64,000 nt of DNA. Source: DATLED01 sp035525495 (GTDB lineage: Bacteria > Actinomycetota > Acidimicrobiia > Acidimicrobiales > CADCTF01). The position numbers were made by a program, and so were the translations under genes. The notes beneath the pieces are model-generated. The model had not been told where the DNA came from. It saw only the letters and a program-made list of their open reading frames with translations, and did no database searches. The DNA lies in the NCBI GenBank assembly GCA_035525495.1, contig DATLED010000084.1, positions 22,013-86,012 of the forward strand, given 5' to 3'. The stretch's first letter is position 1; each line of letters begins with the position of its first letter. Below are positions 8,729 through 16,563 of this stretch, piece by piece.

Positions 8729-9235
8729 ATGAGACGCCTGGCGATGGCCCTCGTCATCGGCCTCGCCGCCTTCGCCCAACTCGGCCCCGTGTCGTCGTCC
8801 GGGGCCGACGCCGCACGCCACGCCGACGTCAGACGGACGTCGTCGGCATCGGCCGGCGTCGGACGGGCGCGGGGCAGCGTGGTCGACGCCGCCCGGGCCT
8901 CCTTGCCTCTCCCCCGGGTGGCTGCGGTCGATACACCGGTCCCCCGCACCGTGGCCCCGCCCCGCGCCAGCCGCAGCCGCGCCTCCCGGGGTCACGGAGA
9001 CGTATGGGCGGAGCTCGCGCGGTGTGAGTCGGGCGGCAACCCGGCGGCCCGGTCGGCCAACGGCAGGTACACCGGCGCCTTCCAGTTCAGCAACGAGACC
9101 TGGCACGGGCTCGGGTACCGCGGTCGGGCCGCGGACCACCCGTACGAGGTGCAGCTGGTGGCGGCTCAGCGGTTGCAGGCCCGGTCGGGCTGGGGGCAGT
9201 GGCCCCGATGCGCCCGCCGGCTCGGCCTGCGCTGA
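8729..9235 (+). CDS. secreted Rpf-like transglycosylase
   Basis: A 168-residue exported protein. Residues 1-29 are a signal peptide (MRRLAMALVIGLAAFAQLG, cleavage likely after ADA). Residues 30-88 form a basic low-complexity linker, and residues 91-168 a resuscitation-promoting-factor/transglycosylase-like domain. The domain carries WAELARCESGGNP with the expected catalytic Glu100 and Cys99, which can pair with Cys161. GAFQFSNETW and RSGWGQWPRC complete the Rpf signature. It should cleave peptidoglycan outside the cell, aiding growth or exit from dormancy. The start at 8729 is supported by AAGGA about 11 nt upstream and by the signal peptide beginning there. Confidence 0.85.
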   Translation: MRRLAMALVIGLAAFAQLGPVSSSGADAARHADVRRTSSASAGVGRARGSVVDAARASLPLPRVAAVDTPVPRTVAPPRASRSRASRGHGDVWAELARCESGGNPAARSANGRYTGAFQFSNETWHGLGYRGRAADHPYEVQLVAAQRLQARSGWGQWPRCARRLGLR

Positions 9236-9241
9236 GCGCGA

Positions 9242-11830
9242 TCAGCGATCGTTGCCGAAGAGTCGCCCGAATCGCTTGCGCCTGGGGGCGGGTTCGATGT
9301 CGCCCTCACCCTCCCGGTCGGATCGGCTCGCCGGGGGCGGTGGCAGCGCGGGCGGCTCGGACCGCACACGACCCCGGGAACCGATCAGCGGCTGGCGCTC
9401 GATCGGCAGGCGGACGGGTTCGATGGCCCGCAGGGTCGGCTCGGGCGGCGGGGCAACCTCGTCGAGTGAGCGGGCAGCGCGTTCGATGACGGGGAGCAGT
9501 CCTTCGGAGGCCTCGAACAGCGTCGACAGGCGGCGCTGCGCGTCGGAGAGCTCGCGGCGGGCCGGCTCGAACGTGTCGAGGATGCGACGGCGGCGTTCGT
9601 CGGCCTCGCGCTCGGCCGCGTCGAGGAGCTCCTTCGCCTCGTCGTTGGCCGCTTGCACCCGCTGCGCGAACAGCGTCGCGGCCTCGGACCGCAGGATGCC
9701 GGCCTCCCGTTCGGCGGCGGCGGCGACGGCGTCCGCTTCCTCCTCGGCCTGACGCCGACGGGCGGCGACCCGCTCCTCGGCCTCGCTCCGGAGCTCCTCC
9801 GCGTGGACGGCCGCGGCCTTGACGATCTCCTCCGCCTGTTCACGGGCGGCGTTGACGATGACCTCGGTCTCGGCAGAGATCCGATGGTCGGCCTCGTCCT
9901 GCATCCGGGCCACCAGGGCCTCGCCCTTCTCGACGGCGTCTGCTTTGACCCGCTCGACCTCTGCGGTGGCTCCCGCGAGGACGGCCGCGGCTTCGGCCCG
10001 CAACCTCTCGGCGGCTTCCGCGCCCTCCTGCTCCGCCTGCTCCAGCAGCTCCGCGGCGCGTGCTCGCGCCCCAGCCGCCGTCGCCGCCGAGTCCCGCTCG
10101 GCCGCCGATCTCATCACCTCGGCGAGTCGGGCCGCCTCGAGTTGCGACGCCGCCGCCGCACGCTCCACCTCCCCCGCAGCGGCTCGTGCGTCCTCGATCC
10201 GCTGCGCCGCCACTGCCCGTGCCTCACCGAGGACCGATTCCGCCTCGTCGACCCGCCGGGCGGCCGCGGATTCGGCCTCCGCCAGACGCGCCGCGGCGGC
10301 GAGCTCCGCGGAGGCGACGACGGACTCGGCGTGCGCCTCCGCCTCGTCGTAGATGGACTCGACGGCCTCGGCGGCTGCGGCTTCGGCGGCGTCACGTTCC
10401 CGCGCCAGCGCCGCCAGCATCGCCTCCCGGACGCGGGCCCCCTCCTGTGTCGCGCGCTCGGCCGCCGCGGCGACGATCCGGTCGGCCGCGGCCTGCGCGG
10501 CCCCGGCCGCCCCGTCGATGATGCGCTTTCGTTCGCGTTGGGCGTCGTCGAGCCACTCCTCGATCTCTGCCTCGGCGTCGCGAAGCATCGACTCGCGAGC
10601 TGCTGCCAACGCGGCGGCGTCACGGCTTCGCTCGGCCTCGAGCGCCGCCCGCCGCTGCTCGAACGCCTGCTGCCGGGACGCGACCTCGCGGGCCAACGCC
10701 GCCCGCTCGGCGTCCAACGCCGCCGCCGCCTCGGCCACCCGAGCGGCGTGCTCCTCGGCGAGCCGGCGCCGTTCCGTCTCCAGCGCGGCGGCTGCGGCCA
10801 CCTCCGACGCGTCCAGACGCCGCGCCCGCGCCTCCAACGACGACTCCGCAGCTGCCATGCGCGCCGCGTGCGCGGCGTCCAACGCCTCGCGCCGCGCCGA
10901 CAGCTCCGCCTCGGCATCCAGCCGGTCTCGCTCGGCCGCCGCCACCCGCGCCTCGAACTCGTCCTCGAGCAGGGCCCGACGCTCGGCCACCGCCGTCATC
11001 GCCGACGCCGAGTCCGCCTCCAACCGCGCCGCGCGGGCGGACAGCTCGTCCTCGAGGTCGCGTCGACGCGAAGCCAAAGAGGCCGTCGCCGCCGCCTCCA
11101 TCGCCGAGCGGTCCGCCTCCAGAGCCGCTACGGCGTGGTCGAGCTCGCGGTGGCGGGCGTCGACCGCCGACAGCGCGACGCGATGCGCCGCATCGAGCTC
11201 GGCCTGCCGCGCCTCGACGACGGCGTCGAGCGCCGCCGACTGCTCCGCGAGCGACGCCGCCATCGCCTGGCGCTCTGCCGCCAGCGCGTTCTTCGCCGCG
11301 GCGTGCGACGACTCCAACGCCGCTCGCTCACGCTCGAGCTCGGTCCGCGCCGCCTTCGACTCGGCCCGCAGGTCGGCCCGCGTCCGGGCGATCCGCTCCT
11401 CCGCCTCCGCGACCAGCGCCGCCGCCGCCTCCTCGCCTGCGGTACGGCCCACGACGAACGCCTCGGCCCGCACCCGCTCGGCCATCGCCGAAGCGTCCGC
11501 GCGCACCCGTTCCGCAGCCTCGGAGGCCTGACGGCGGATCGCGACGCCGTCGTCCTCCGCCTTGGCCAGCGCCAGACGCTTCTCGTGCTCGTGCTGCAGC
11601 CGCAGTCTGATCAGCTCGGCGCCGGTCTCCCGCTCCTGACGGCGGATCTCGGCCTGGCGCTCCCGGGCTTCGGCCAGGAGGCGCGCTGCCTCCTCCGTCG
11701 CCGCCGAGATGGTCCGGAGATAGAGCTCGGACGACCGCACGTCGATGAGGGCGGCGTCGTCCCCAGGGCCCTCGCCGAACAGCTCCAGCTGGGGGTCGTC
11801 GCCGTCGGCCACGCCCCCATTGTCGTCCAA
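9242..11830 (-). CDS. giant alanine-rich coiled-coil protein, pilus-ATPase linked
   Basis: An 862-residue protein that is almost entirely predicted coiled coil from about residue 35 to 770. It is extraordinarily rich in Ala, Glu and Arg. There is no signal peptide, membrane segment or enzyme motif. The N-terminal 30 residues are acidic (ADGDDPQLELFGEGPGDD), and the tail is proline-rich then basic (RRKRFGRLFGNDR). The frame begins at a TTG at 11830; an in-frame GTG at 11812 is an alternative start. It directly follows pilB with no gap, so both are in one operon. A role as filamentous scaffold or polar organiser of the PilB machine is inference. ATPase, SMC-hinge or DivIVA motifs are absent. 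Confidence 0.75.
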   Translation of the reverse strand: MDDNGGVADGDDPQLELFGEGPGDDAALIDVRSSELYLRTISAATEEAARLLAEARERQAEIRRQERETGAELIRLRLQHEHEKRLALAKAEDDGVAIRRQASEAAERVRADASAMAERVRAEAFVVGRTAGEEAAAALVAEAEERIARTRADLRAESKAARTELERERAALESSHAAAKNALAAERQAMAASLAEQSAALDAVVEARQAELDAAHRVALSAVDARHRELDHAVAALEADRSAMEAAATASLASRRRDLEDELSARAARLEADSASAMTAVAERRALLEDEFEARVAAAERDRLDAEAELSARREALDAAHAARMAAAESSLEARARRLDASEVAAAAALETERRRLAEEHAARVAEAAAALDAERAALAREVASRQQAFEQRRAALEAERSRDAAALAAARESMLRDAEAEIEEWLDDAQRERKRIIDGAAGAAQAAADRIVAAAAERATQEGARVREAMLAALARERDAAEAAAAEAVESIYDEAEAHAESVVASAELAAAARLAEAESAAARRVDEAESVLGEARAVAAQRIEDARAAAGEVERAAAASQLEAARLAEVMRSAAERDSAATAAGARARAAELLEQAEQEGAEAAERLRAEAAAVLAGATAEVERVKADAVEKGEALVARMQDEADHRISAETEVIVNAAREQAEEIVKAAAVHAEELRSEAEERVAARRRQAEEEADAVAAAAEREAGILRSEAATLFAQRVQAANDEAKELLDAAEREADERRRRILDTFEPARRELSDAQRRLSTLFEASEGLLPVIERAARSLDEVAPPPEPTLRAIEPVRLPIERQPLIGSRGRVRSEPPALPPPPASRSDREGEGDIEPAPRRKRFGRLFGNDR

Positions 11831-13546
11831 CTACCCGACGGCTCGGAGGATCTCCTCGAGGCTCGTCTCGCCCGTCGCCGCCTTCTGGAGACCGTCCTCC
11901 CGCATCGTCACCATGCCCTGCTCGATCGCCAGGTTCTCGATCTCGCGAGCGATGGAGTTGTTGACGATCAAGTGGTCGATCTCATCCGTGAGCTCCATCA
12001 CCTCGTGCACGGCCAGCCGCCCGCGGTAGCCGGTGTTCGAGCAAGCGTTGCAGCCGACGGGCTTGAAGAAGGCATGGCCGGAGCCGTCGTGCACCCAGTC
12101 GGGGAGCAGCCCGTCGAGGGCCTCGTCCGACGAGGGATCGTGCGGCTCCTTGCACCGATCGCACAGCCGTCGGGCCAGCCGCTGGGCCACGATGCAGTTC
12201 AGCGCCGACGTCACCATGAACGGCTCGATGCCCATGTCGAGCAACCGGATCGGTGTGGAGGCGGCGTCGTTCGTGTGCAGCGACGTGATCACGAGGTGCC
12301 CCGTGAGCGCCGCTTCGCAGGCGATCTTCGCGGTCTCCACGTCGCGCATCTCACCGATCATCACGATGTCGGGGTCGGCACGGAGGATCGAGCGCAGCGC
12401 CGTTGGGAACCCCAGACCGGCCTTGCGGTTGACCTGCATCTGCTTGACGCCGCCGAGGCGGTACTCGATCGGGTCCTCGACGGTGATGATGTTCTTCGAA
12501 GGGTCGTTGAGCTCGCTCAACGTCGAGTACATCGTGGTGGACTTGCCCGAACCCGTCGGTCCCGTGACGATCACGGCACCCCACGGGCGGCGGAACGACG
12601 CCTCGAAGACCTTGAGCGCCGCCGGCAGCATCCCGAGCTCGGTGAGCGAACGGACGCCGCCGGACTCCTCGAGGACGCGGATGACGATGGCCTCGCCGTA
12701 CGCCGTCGGCAACGTGACGACCCGCAAAGACACGGCGCGGTTCGTGACGGTGAGCGCGATGCGCCCGTCCTGGGGGACGCGACGCTCGGCGATGTTGATG
12801 TCCGCCATGATCTTGAGGCGGCTCACGACACTCGCCTGCGCGGCACGCGGCACGTTCATGACCTCGTGGAGCACGCCGTCGATGCGAAAGCGGACGCGCA
12901 TCTCCCTTTCGGTCGGGTCGAGGTGGATGTCCGACGCCCGCTCGCCGACCGCCCGGGCGATCATCTGGTTCACGAACTGGATGACCGGAGCGTCCTCGGC
13001 GTCGGCTGATGCCGAGCCGATGGAGACGTCCTCCTCGTCGACCTGGTCCTGTTCGATTCGGAGGATGGCCTCATCCGTGTCGGCGACACCCCACACCCGG
13101 TCGATGGCGCGCATGAGCTGGCCCGGCTCGGCCATGATCGCCCGGACCGTCTGACCCGTGACCGTTCGCACATCGTCGAGGGAGAACACGTTGGTCGGGT
13201 TGACCATGGCGACGAGGAGGTCGTCGCCCTCGCGGCCGATCGGCAGCAGCTGGTGGTACCGGGCGAAGGACTCCTTGACGAGCTGGACTGCCGACGTGTC
13301 GATCTGCCGCTCCTCGAGGTCGACGAACTCCAGGCCGAAGTGCTCCGCCAGGCACTGGACGAGCTGCACCTCGCCGACGTAGCCCCGTCCGACGAGGATC
13401 GTGCCGAGGCGTTCGGCCGTCACCTGCTGCTCTCGCAGCGCCTCTTCGAGCTGCTCCTCGCTGATGACCCCGCGGGCGATGAGCATCTCGCCGAGCCGGG
13501 GACCACGCGCCCGCTTGGCGACCTGGGTGTTCTTGAGGATGGCCAC
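11831..13546 (-). CDS. pilB: PilB/GspE-type type IV pilus assembly ATPase
   Basis: A 571-residue hexameric secretion ATPase. It has an N-terminal MshEN/GspE-N region (about 1-150, RLGEMLIARGVISEEQLEEA) and an ATPase core with Walker A GPTGSGKST at about 329-337. Then come an Asp box (VEDPIEYRL), Walker B-like DPDIVMIGEMRD, a His box (SLHTNDA), and a four-cysteine zinc site at Cys462, Cys465, Cys499 and Cys502. All key residues are present. It should power pilus polymerisation or type II-like secretion. No pilT, pilC or pilin gene is adjacent; instead a giant coiled-coil gene follows. The start is GTG. Confidence 0.92.
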   Translation of the reverse strand: MAILKNTQVAKRARGPRLGEMLIARGVISEEQLEEALREQQVTAERLGTILVGRGYVGEVQLVQCLAEHFGLEFVDLEERQIDTSAVQLVKESFARYHQLLPIGREGDDLLVAMVNPTNVFSLDDVRTVTGQTVRAIMAEPGQLMRAIDRVWGVADTDEAILRIEQDQVDEEDVSIGSASADAEDAPVIQFVNQMIARAVGERASDIHLDPTEREMRVRFRIDGVLHEVMNVPRAAQASVVSRLKIMADINIAERRVPQDGRIALTVTNRAVSLRVVTLPTAYGEAIVIRVLEESGGVRSLTELGMLPAALKVFEASFRRPWGAVIVTGPTGSGKSTTMYSTLSELNDPSKNIITVEDPIEYRLGGVKQMQVNRKAGLGFPTALRSILRADPDIVMIGEMRDVETAKIACEAALTGHLVITSLHTNDAASTPIRLLDMGIEPFMVTSALNCIVAQRLARRLCDRCKEPHDPSSDEALDGLLPDWVHDGSGHAFFKPVGCNACSNTGYRGRLAVHEVMELTDEIDHLIVNNSIAREIENLAIEQGMVTMREDGLQKAATGETSLEEILRAVG

Positions 13547-13592
13547 GACCTTATGTATCGGCGGTTTTCGGTGCGTTTGTAGTCACGAGCCC

Positions 13593-14747
13593 TCAGTGCA
13601 GCCCGAACACCGGCATCGTCTGGCGGCCGAACTGGGCGCACTGGGCTGTGGTCGGGCGCCAGACGTCGATGCGGTTGCCCTTGATGGCGCCACCGGTGTC
13701 GATGGCAGTGCGGGTGCCTTCCCCGGCGATGTACACCTCGGTCCCCAACGGGATCACCCGGGGGTCGACGGCGATGCCCGTCCGGCTGACCGGCTTGCCC
13801 GAGGCGGTGATCCCCCGGAGGGCGTAGCACGTGAGCTCGAAGTCTCCGAGGTAGCGACCGCCGAGGCTGACCCAGGTGCCCTCACCGCTGGCCGTGCCCT
13901 CGATGTCGACGACGGGACCGGTCACGGCGTTGGCCAGCGACCCGTGGAACCCGGCGTCCCCGTAGGTGAAGACCCCGCCGTCTCGGGCGACGAGCCAGTA
14001 GCCGCTTCCGGTTGGCGTCGCCGCCATCCCGACGATCGGCTCGTTCAGTCGCAGCGAGCCTGCGGAGCCGAGGAAGGCGGCGTCGCCGAAGGCGAAGATC
14101 CCGCCGTCGCGGCCGACGAGCCAGTACCCGGCGCCGGTGGGCGTCGCCGCCATGGCGACGATCGGCTGGTTCAGGCGCACGCCGCCGGTCGAGCCCTCGA
14201 AGGCGGCGTCGCCGAAGTTGAAGACGCCGCCGTCCTGCGCGACGAGCCAATAGCCCTGGCCCGTCGGGGTCGCGGCCATCCCGACGATCGGTTGGTTGAG
14301 TGGCGCCTCGCCGGCCGAGCCCCGGAAGGCGGCGCTCCCGAAGTTGAAGATGCCGCCGTCCGCACCCACGATCCAGTAGCCCTGGCCGTCGGGCGCGGAG
14401 GCGATGTCCACGATCGATGAGGACGTGCCCGGAGGGAGTGAGCCCTGGAATCCGGCGTCACCGAAGGCGAACACGGCGCCCCGGTTCGTCGTGAGGAAGT
14501 AGCCGTCGCCGCTGGGCGTCCGCGCCATCCCGGCGATCGCGTTGGCCGACGCCGAGCCGAAGGCCTTGGCGTCGCCCGTTCCGATGACCGTGCCTGGCCC
14601 GCTCCCGTCGGCGCCGGCCACCTGGAAGCCGACGGCCACGGTGGTGCCGCTGAGGACGACGGCCAGGGTGGCGGCGGTGCGGCGCGCCACCCGCTCGAGC
14701 GTGCGACGGCGTCTGCGGCGCGTCGCGGTCTTGATGGAGTGCTGCAT
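13593..14747 (-). CDS. exported repeat protein with C-terminal 3D (RlpA/MltA-like) domain
   Basis: A 384-residue secreted protein. Residues 1-46 contain an Arg-rich n-region and a hydrophobic signal segment (TAATLAVVLSGTTVAVGF). Residues 71-298 hold five to six copies of a 41-42-residue unit of the type IVGMAATPTGxGYWLVxxDGGVFxFGDAxFxGS, probably a beta-propeller-like surface module. Residues 302-384 form a 3D domain named for its aspartates, visible as AVDPRVIPLGT, AIDTGGAIKGNRIDVW. This fold is found in lytic transglycosylases and Rpf-associated proteins. It likely acts on or binds the cell wall. The start is supported by AAAGGA 7 nt before the ATG and by the signal peptide. Confidence 0.8.
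   Translation of the reverse strand: MQHSIKTATRRRRRRTLERVARRTAATLAVVLSGTTVAVGFQVAGADGSGPGTVIGTGDAKAFGSASANAIAGMARTPSGDGYFLTTNRGAVFAFGDAGFQGSLPPGTSSSIVDIASAPDGQGYWIVGADGGIFNFGSAAFRGSAGEAPLNQPIVGMAATPTGQGYWLVAQDGGVFNFGDAAFEGSTGGVRLNQPIVAMAATPTGAGYWLVGRDGGIFAFGDAAFLGSAGSLRLNEPIVGMAATPTGSGYWLVARDGGVFTYGDAGFHGSLANAVTGPVVDIEGTASGEGTWVSLGGRYLGDFELTCYALRGITASGKPVSRTGIAVDPRVIPLGTEVYIAGEGTRTAIDTGGAIKGNRIDVWRPTTAQCAQFGRQTMPVFGLH
13854..14537 (-). repeat. tandem coding repeats (about 41-42 codons each)
   Basis: Five clear units and one degenerate unit encode the GYW(L/I)V...DGG(V/I)F.FG(D/S)A.F.GS pattern. Units two to five are the most alike, suggesting recent in-frame duplication or gene conversion; such arrays often vary in copy number between strains. 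Confidence 0.8.
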
Positions 14748-15085
14748 GCGGTGTCCTTTCTCGAGACGCTCCGGAGGCAGGGCAGAGCCCTCGTGGCTGG
14801 AGGGCGCAGCGGAGCATCGAGCCCCGGAGCCGACGGACTGGACCGCCCGGCGAGGCGAAGGCGCCGAACCCTCAGAGCCGCGCGCAGGGCGCAGCGGGGT
14901 CCGACTGCTTGCTGTAGTTAGCAACACCGTAGCGAACCGGCGTTCGCCAGCGCCAACTCGAGAACCGCGAGAGTCGAAGCGGGAGAGTCAGCCGGCGGCG
15001 TCGCGGATTTCTTCGGTGGAGAGCAGCTGCCCGCCGAGCGGCAAGGCTCCGGCCCGGAAGGCGGCCCCGCCGAGCGAGGCCGTCA
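14748..15085 (-). promoter_or_regulatory. long structured 5' leader of the 3D-domain repeat protein
   Basis: This 338-bp stretch has no gene that I can support. Read on the minus strand it ends in a strong ribosome site (AAAGGA). Just before it lies a nested fold: an outer stem GCTCCG/CGGAGC (14810-14815 with 14768-14773) encloses a perfect GCCCTC-7 nt-GAGGGC hairpin (14800-14805 with 14787-14792). Further upstream is a TTGCT-N6-AGCAA inverted repeat at 14909-14924. Cell-wall hydrolase genes of actinobacteria are often controlled by c-di-AMP (ydaO) riboswitches, but the conserved ydaO boxes were looked for and not found. Confidence 0.4.
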
Positions 15086-16363
15086 TCAGCGCTGCGTGCC
15101 GACCTTGAGCTCGCGGAACGGCTGGTCGCGATCCACCTGCGGCTCCTTCGGAAGGGCCAGGACCCGCTCGCCGATGATGTTGCGCTGGATCTCGTCGGTG
15201 CCGCCGGCGATGCGCGACGACGGGGCCGACAGCACGGCCGCCGCCCAGCGCGGTGACCTCCGGTCGCCCGGGAGCCAGGCCTGACCTGACGCGCCCGCGA
15301 TGGCGATCCCGAGGTCCGAGGATCGACGCGACAACAGCGCGCCCGCGAGCTTGGCGATCGAGCCCTCCGGACCCGGTGCCTTGCCCGACTTCAGCGCCGC
15401 CCGCGTCCGTTGGCCGATGAAGCCGATGATCCGCTGTCGGATGTAGACGTCGGCGATCCCCTGGCGGATGACCGGGTCGTCGATGAGGCCGCGCTGGCGC
15501 GCCAACTTGGCCAGCGCGTCGATGCCACCGCCGCTCCCCCGCCGGGCGCCACCACCACCGGAGCCGATGGCGACGCGCTCGTTGGCGAGCATGGCGATGG
15601 CGCAGCGCCACCCGTCGTCCACCGCGCCCACCACATTGGTCACCGGCACCCGCACGTCGGTGAAGTACACCTCGTTGAACCCGGAGCCACCGTTCATCTG
15701 GCGAAGCGGACGCACGTCGATGTTCGGGTCCGAGAAGTCGATGATGAACATCGTGATGCCGCGGTGCTTGGGGTTGTCCGGATTCGTCCGGGCGATGACC
15801 GCGCCGAAGTCGGAGTGCTGCGCCCCCGTCGTCCACACCTTCTGGCCGTTGAGCACGAACTCATCCCCGTCGCGCTCGGCCTTCATCTGGAGCGAGGCGA
15901 CGTCGCTTCCCGCGCCCGGCTCGGAGAAGAGCTGCGACCAGATCTCCTCGCCCCGGAGCGCCTTGCGGACGTAGCGCTCCTTCTGCTCGTCGGTGCCGTG
16001 CTCGACGATCGTGGGGATCACCATGCCGAGACCGATGGTGTAGACGCCGATCGGCGTCTCGAAGTCGGCGGCCTCCTCGTTGAACACCCGCTGGTGCTCG
16101 TTGGACAGCCCCTGCCCGCCGACCTCCCTTGGCCAGGTGATCCCGGCGAGGCCGGCGTCGTACAGGGCGGACTGGTACGCCTTCGCGGCCTCGAGGTTCG
16201 CTCCCTGCATCTCCGAGATCTCGTCGTCGTCGTCCTCGGATGCGGGCTTGCGGACCTGGCGCCTCTTGGCGTTTGCCTCGAGGAATGCGCGGCACTTGGT
16301 GCGGAACTCCGCCAGCTCCGGCGCTTCCTGGGCGCCCTCGGTGTCGTGGGTGGTCGCCGTCAT
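15086..16363 (-). CDS. acyl-CoA dehydrogenase
   Basis: A 425-residue FAD-dependent acyl-CoA dehydrogenase for the first step of beta-oxidation or a related pathway. Recognisable are LAGITWPREVGGQGLS, the FAD-binding QLFSEPGAGSDVASLQ, the adjacent VLNGQKVWTTGAQHSDFGAVIART, and the C-terminal SRIAGGTDEIQRNIIGERVLALP. The last positions the adenine and flavin. A start at 16363 is chosen because GGAGG lies about 9 nt upstream, although an in-frame codon 51 nt earlier exists. A perfect CTTGACC-N4-GGTCAAG palindrome sits 34-53 bp upstream and is shared with the SDR/thiolase operon. Confidence 0.9.
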   Translation of the reverse strand: MTATTHDTEGAQEAPELAEFRTKCRAFLEANAKRRQVRKPASEDDDDEISEMQGANLEAAKAYQSALYDAGLAGITWPREVGGQGLSNEHQRVFNEEAADFETPIGVYTIGLGMVIPTIVEHGTDEQKERYVRKALRGEEIWSQLFSEPGAGSDVASLQMKAERDGDEFVLNGQKVWTTGAQHSDFGAVIARTNPDNPKHRGITMFIIDFSDPNIDVRPLRQMNGGSGFNEVYFTDVRVPVTNVVGAVDDGWRCAIAMLANERVAIGSGGGGARRGSGGGIDALAKLARQRGLIDDPVIRQGIADVYIRQRIIGFIGQRTRAALKSGKAPGPEGSIAKLAGALLSRRSSDLGIAIAGASGQAWLPGDRRSPRWAAAVLSAPSSRIAGGTDEIQRNIIGERVLALPKEPQVDRDQPFRELKVGTQR

Positions 16364-16396
16364 CGTTTCGCTGCCTCCGTCGTCCCCGGACCGCTC

Positions 16397-16416
16397 ACTT
16401 GACCAAGCGGTCAAGT
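16397..16416. promoter_or_regulatory. TetR-type operator ACTTGACC-N4-GGTCAAGT
   Basis: A perfect 8-4-8 palindrome (ACTTGACCaagcGGTCAAGT) upstream of the acyl-CoA dehydrogenase. The same 7-nt arms with the same spacing occur at 25072-25089 ahead of the SDR-thiolase operon. This strongly suggests one repressor controls both. The regulator gene is not in the window. Confidence 0.7.
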
Positions 16417-16563
16417 CCAGACCCTACGCGCCCGACGCGGTCGAGGGGTACTGGGCGCGGCTCTGCAGGAAAATCCATGACGATCACCGTGACGTCATGA
16501 ACGTCGTGATCCGGGAGAGCTCGCCCGTCACGTTCGCCGCTCCCACGCCGCGGTCTGATCCGG

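Noticed and set aside
9653..13009. 1118-codon plus-strand open frame
   Set aside because: It is exactly opposite the coiled-coil and pilB genes; the translation is low-complexity Arg/Leu/Gly-rich and has no domain.
14748..14990. c-di-AMP (ydaO) riboswitch before the 3D-domain gene
   Set aside because: The conserved GGGGGACC and CUAACCUCG-type boxes are missing; only generic stems remain.
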